Shown here in pieces: positions 19,469-20,848 of a stretch of DNA of 20,848 bases. The translations under genes and the position numbers were made by a program. The notes under the pieces were generated by a model. The model saw only the letters and a list, made by a program, of their open reading frames with translations, was not told where the DNA came from and ran no database searches. Every line of letters starts with the position of its first letter. Position 1 is the stretch's first letter. The stretch comes from JAHISC01 sp964645815 (GTDB taxonomy: Bacteria; Patescibacteriota; Patescibacteriia; UBA9934). The stretch covers positions 1-20,848 of the forward strand of contig CAZYCR010000014.1 in assembly GCA_964645815.1 (NCBI GenBank), in the 5' to 3' direction.

Positions 19469-20761
19469 ATGAAACAATTTATTTTTCGAAAACTTCAACG
19501 AAGAGCTAAAAGGGTTTTACAAAAGTTTGATCCAAAAATTATTGCGATTACTGGTTCGGTTGGTAAAACTTCAGCCAAACAGGCAATTATTGCCGCCATT
19601 GGTGAAGAATTTAGCGTGCGCAGCGGAATTAAAAATTATAACAACGAAGTCGGCTTACCTTTGGCCATTCTTGGTGAAAAAAGTCCTGGAAAATCACTTT
19701 TTGGCTGGCTTAAACTTTTTTGGCGAACGCACAGAATTAAAACTTTTCCAGAAATTTTAGTGTTGGAATACGGCATTGATCATCCTGGTGATATGGCAGT
19801 ACTTTGTGATATCGCCGAGCCAAACATCGCCGTTGTCACAGGGATCTCTCCGGTTCATGCCGAGTTTTTCCGCGATATTGATGACCTGGTGCGCGAAAAA
19901 GGAGAAATTGTTACTTTTGTCAGCGATGACGGTCAGGTGATTTTGAATGCCGATGACGAAAGAGTAAAAACAATGGCTGATCGATCTTTGGCGCCAGTAA
20001 GTTTTTACGGAGCTAATGGTACTCAGCTTTCTTTTAAAAATATGCAAATCATCACCAGACGTGATGAACATTTTGAACCTGGAGAAACTTTTGTGAAAAC
20101 CAGAGCCGATGTTTACGACGGTGGTGAGCTCATTGGTCAGTTGGAACTAAATAATTTGATCGGTTATGCGCCGGTGATGGCGTCGCTGGCTGCTTTGAGT
20201 GTTGCTAAAGCTCTTGATTTGGATTTAGCCGAAACTATTAGTCGATTGAACCAAGCCATGGCTCCGGTTCCTGGTCGATTAAGACCACTTCCGGGTGTCA
20301 AAGGGACGCTGATTATTGATGACTCATACAATGCTGCACCGGCTGCCATGCAAAATGGTTTGGAGATGCTAAGGCTTTTTAAACCGGCTGAAGAAAAAGA
20401 TCGTCGGATTGTGGCTCTGGGTCAAATGATGGAATTGGGCAATTATAGCGACGATGAACATCGGATGATTGGAATGAAAGTGGCCGAAATCGCTGATTTG
20501 TTTTTAGCTGTTGGCGAGAGAATGCTCCCGGCTGTGGCTGCAGCTAAAGAAGCTGGAATGGATCCGGAGCATGTTGAATGGTTTAAAAATTCAGAGGAAG
20601 CCGGTAGATATTTGGATTTGGTTTTGCAAACCGGCGATATTGTTTATGTGAAAGGTTCGCAATCGTCAAGGATGGAAAAAGTAGTGAAAGACATTATGGC
20701 CGAGCCGCTTCGCGCACCGGAATTATTGGTTCGTCAAGATGAAGGATGGCTGGAGAAATAA
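19469..20761 (+). CDS. MurF-like UDP-MurNAc-tripeptide:D-Ala-D-Ala ligase, short N-terminus
   Basis: 430 aa. The P-loop ITGSVGKTSAKQ starts at residue 27, followed by NYNNEVGLPLAIL, LEYGIDHPGDM, VVTGISPVHAEFF, the central-domain LNADDERV and, in the C-terminal domain, PVPGRLRPLPG and IIDDSYNAAPAAM. These follow MurF rather than MurC/D/E. MurF adds D-Ala-D-Ala to the UDP-MurNAc-tripeptide in the cytoplasm, the last soluble step of peptidoglycan precursor synthesis. In E. coli MurF about 80 more residues (the UDP-binding domain 1) precede the P-loop; here only a ~25-residue basic helix is left. No upstream in-frame extension is possible because the PBP gene ends 11 bases before the ATG. AAAAGAG just upstream is a weak ribosome-binding candidate. 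Confidence 0.82.
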   Translation: MKQFIFRKLQRRAKRVLQKFDPKIIAITGSVGKTSAKQAIIAAIGEEFSVRSGIKNYNNEVGLPLAILGEKSPGKSLFGWLKLFWRTHRIKTFPEILVLEYGIDHPGDMAVLCDIAEPNIAVVTGISPVHAEFFRDIDDLVREKGEIVTFVSDDGQVILNADDERVKTMADRSLAPVSFYGANGTQLSFKNMQIITRRDEHFEPGETFVKTRADVYDGGELIGQLELNNLIGYAPVMASLAALSVAKALDLDLAETISRLNQAMAPVPGRLRPLPGVKGTLIIDDSYNAAPAAMQNGLEMLRLFKPAEEKDRRIVALGQMMELGNYSDDEHRMIGMKVAEIADLFLAVGERMLPAVAAAKEAGMDPEHVEWFKNSEEAGRYLDLVLQTGDIVYVKGSQSSRMEKVVKDIMAEPLRAPELLVRQDEGWLEK

Positions 20762-20767
20762 AAATTA

Positions 20768-20797
20768 AACACCCGCCGGTTGGCGGGTGTTTTTTTC
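20768..20797 (+). terminator. Strong intrinsic terminator after the MurF-like gene
   Basis: A perfect 10-bp GC-rich stem, AACACCCGCC (20768-20777) with GGCGGGTGTT (20782-20791), has a GGTT tetraloop and runs into seven Ts (20790-20796). Confidence 0.92.
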
Positions 20798-20809
20798 ATC
20801 TATATAAAC

Positions 20810-20827
20810 CGCCGGCGTTAGCCGGCG
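20810..20827 (+). repeat. GC-rich inverted repeat near the window end
   Basis: CGCCGGC (20810-20816) pairs perfectly with GCCGGCG (20821-20827) around GTTA. No T-run follows, so it is not a standard terminator. It may be a scattered palindromic repeat or part of a regulatory region of the next gene; TTGACG at 20835-20840 could be a -35. Confidence 0.5.
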
Positions 20828-20848
20828 TGTGCGTTTGACGGCATCGCC

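Noticed and set aside
1..20848. Transposase, integrase, toxin-antitoxin or tRNA genes
   Set aside because: Looked for on both strands by motif and found none. All long minus-strand frames lie antisense to well-supported genes.

Overview
This 20.8 kb window looks like a piece of a Candidate Phyla Radiation (Patescibacteria) chromosome. The genes are packed with almost no intergenic space. Many junctions are a stop codon, one base, then ATG, with no Shine-Dalgarno sequence. The gene content also fits: type IV pilins of the 'DPA.RF.DARDARR' type, a PaaX/Cas2-fold wHTH protein, a B12-dependent ribonucleotide reductase near a CobO-type adenosyltransferase, and a MurF-like ligase with a shortened N-terminus. 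TGA is used as a stop (2834-2836, 10658-10660, 11872-11874), so the Gracilibacteria/SR1 code does not apply. The phylum-level assignment is inferred from these traits; I saw no rRNA or tRNA. All recognised genes lie on the + strand.

Region 1 (2-5919), type IV pilus locus. A very long repeat protein, cut by the window start, has 19 visible ~39-residue propeller-type units and two ~100-residue beta modules. It overlaps by ATGA a PilW/PulJ-like minor prepilin, followed by a PilX-like minor pilin, a PilM-like actin-fold protein and a major-pilin-like protein ending in a terminator. A second pilin, about 82% identical, has its own promoter and terminator. The long protein is a candidate surface or pilus-tip adhesin.

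Region 2 (5920-11257), a five-gene operon: LOG-family protein, a 524-aa membrane protein of unknown function, a membrane-anchored TIM-barrel protein with glycoside hydrolase clan A signatures, a dihydrolipoamide dehydrogenase/mercuric reductase-like flavoprotein interrupted by a 10-N assembly gap, and a membrane-anchored methyltransferase resembling FAM173. It ends in a hairpin that doubles as part of the next promoter.

Region 3 (11250-12550). A PaaX-like wHTH + Cas2-fold gene is bracketed by two 37-nt direct repeats (32/37 identical), each centred on a perfect palindrome ATCCGATCGGAT. Next is a stand-alone DEDDy 3'-5' exonuclease with a short- or no-leader promoter.

Region 4 (12551-17513), dNTP synthesis and cobalamin. 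The class II ribonucleotide reductase promoter carries two NrdR-box palindromes exactly 32 bp apart and a perfect DnaA box. Downstream are a small membrane protein and a cob(I)alamin adenosyltransferase, which would make the cofactor the reductase needs, and then a small acidic DUF4178-like protein.

Region 5 (17514-20848), peptidoglycan synthesis: a class B penicillin-binding protein with an acidic insertion and a MurF-like ligase lacking most of the usual first domain, followed by a strong terminator. No stretch over 300 bases is without a gene.

The items most worth a second look are the repeat-bracketed PaaX/Cas2 unit, the NrdR/DnaA double control of the reductase, the recurring leaderless promoter layout and the propeller-pilin operon. 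No CRISPR array, transposase or integrase was found.
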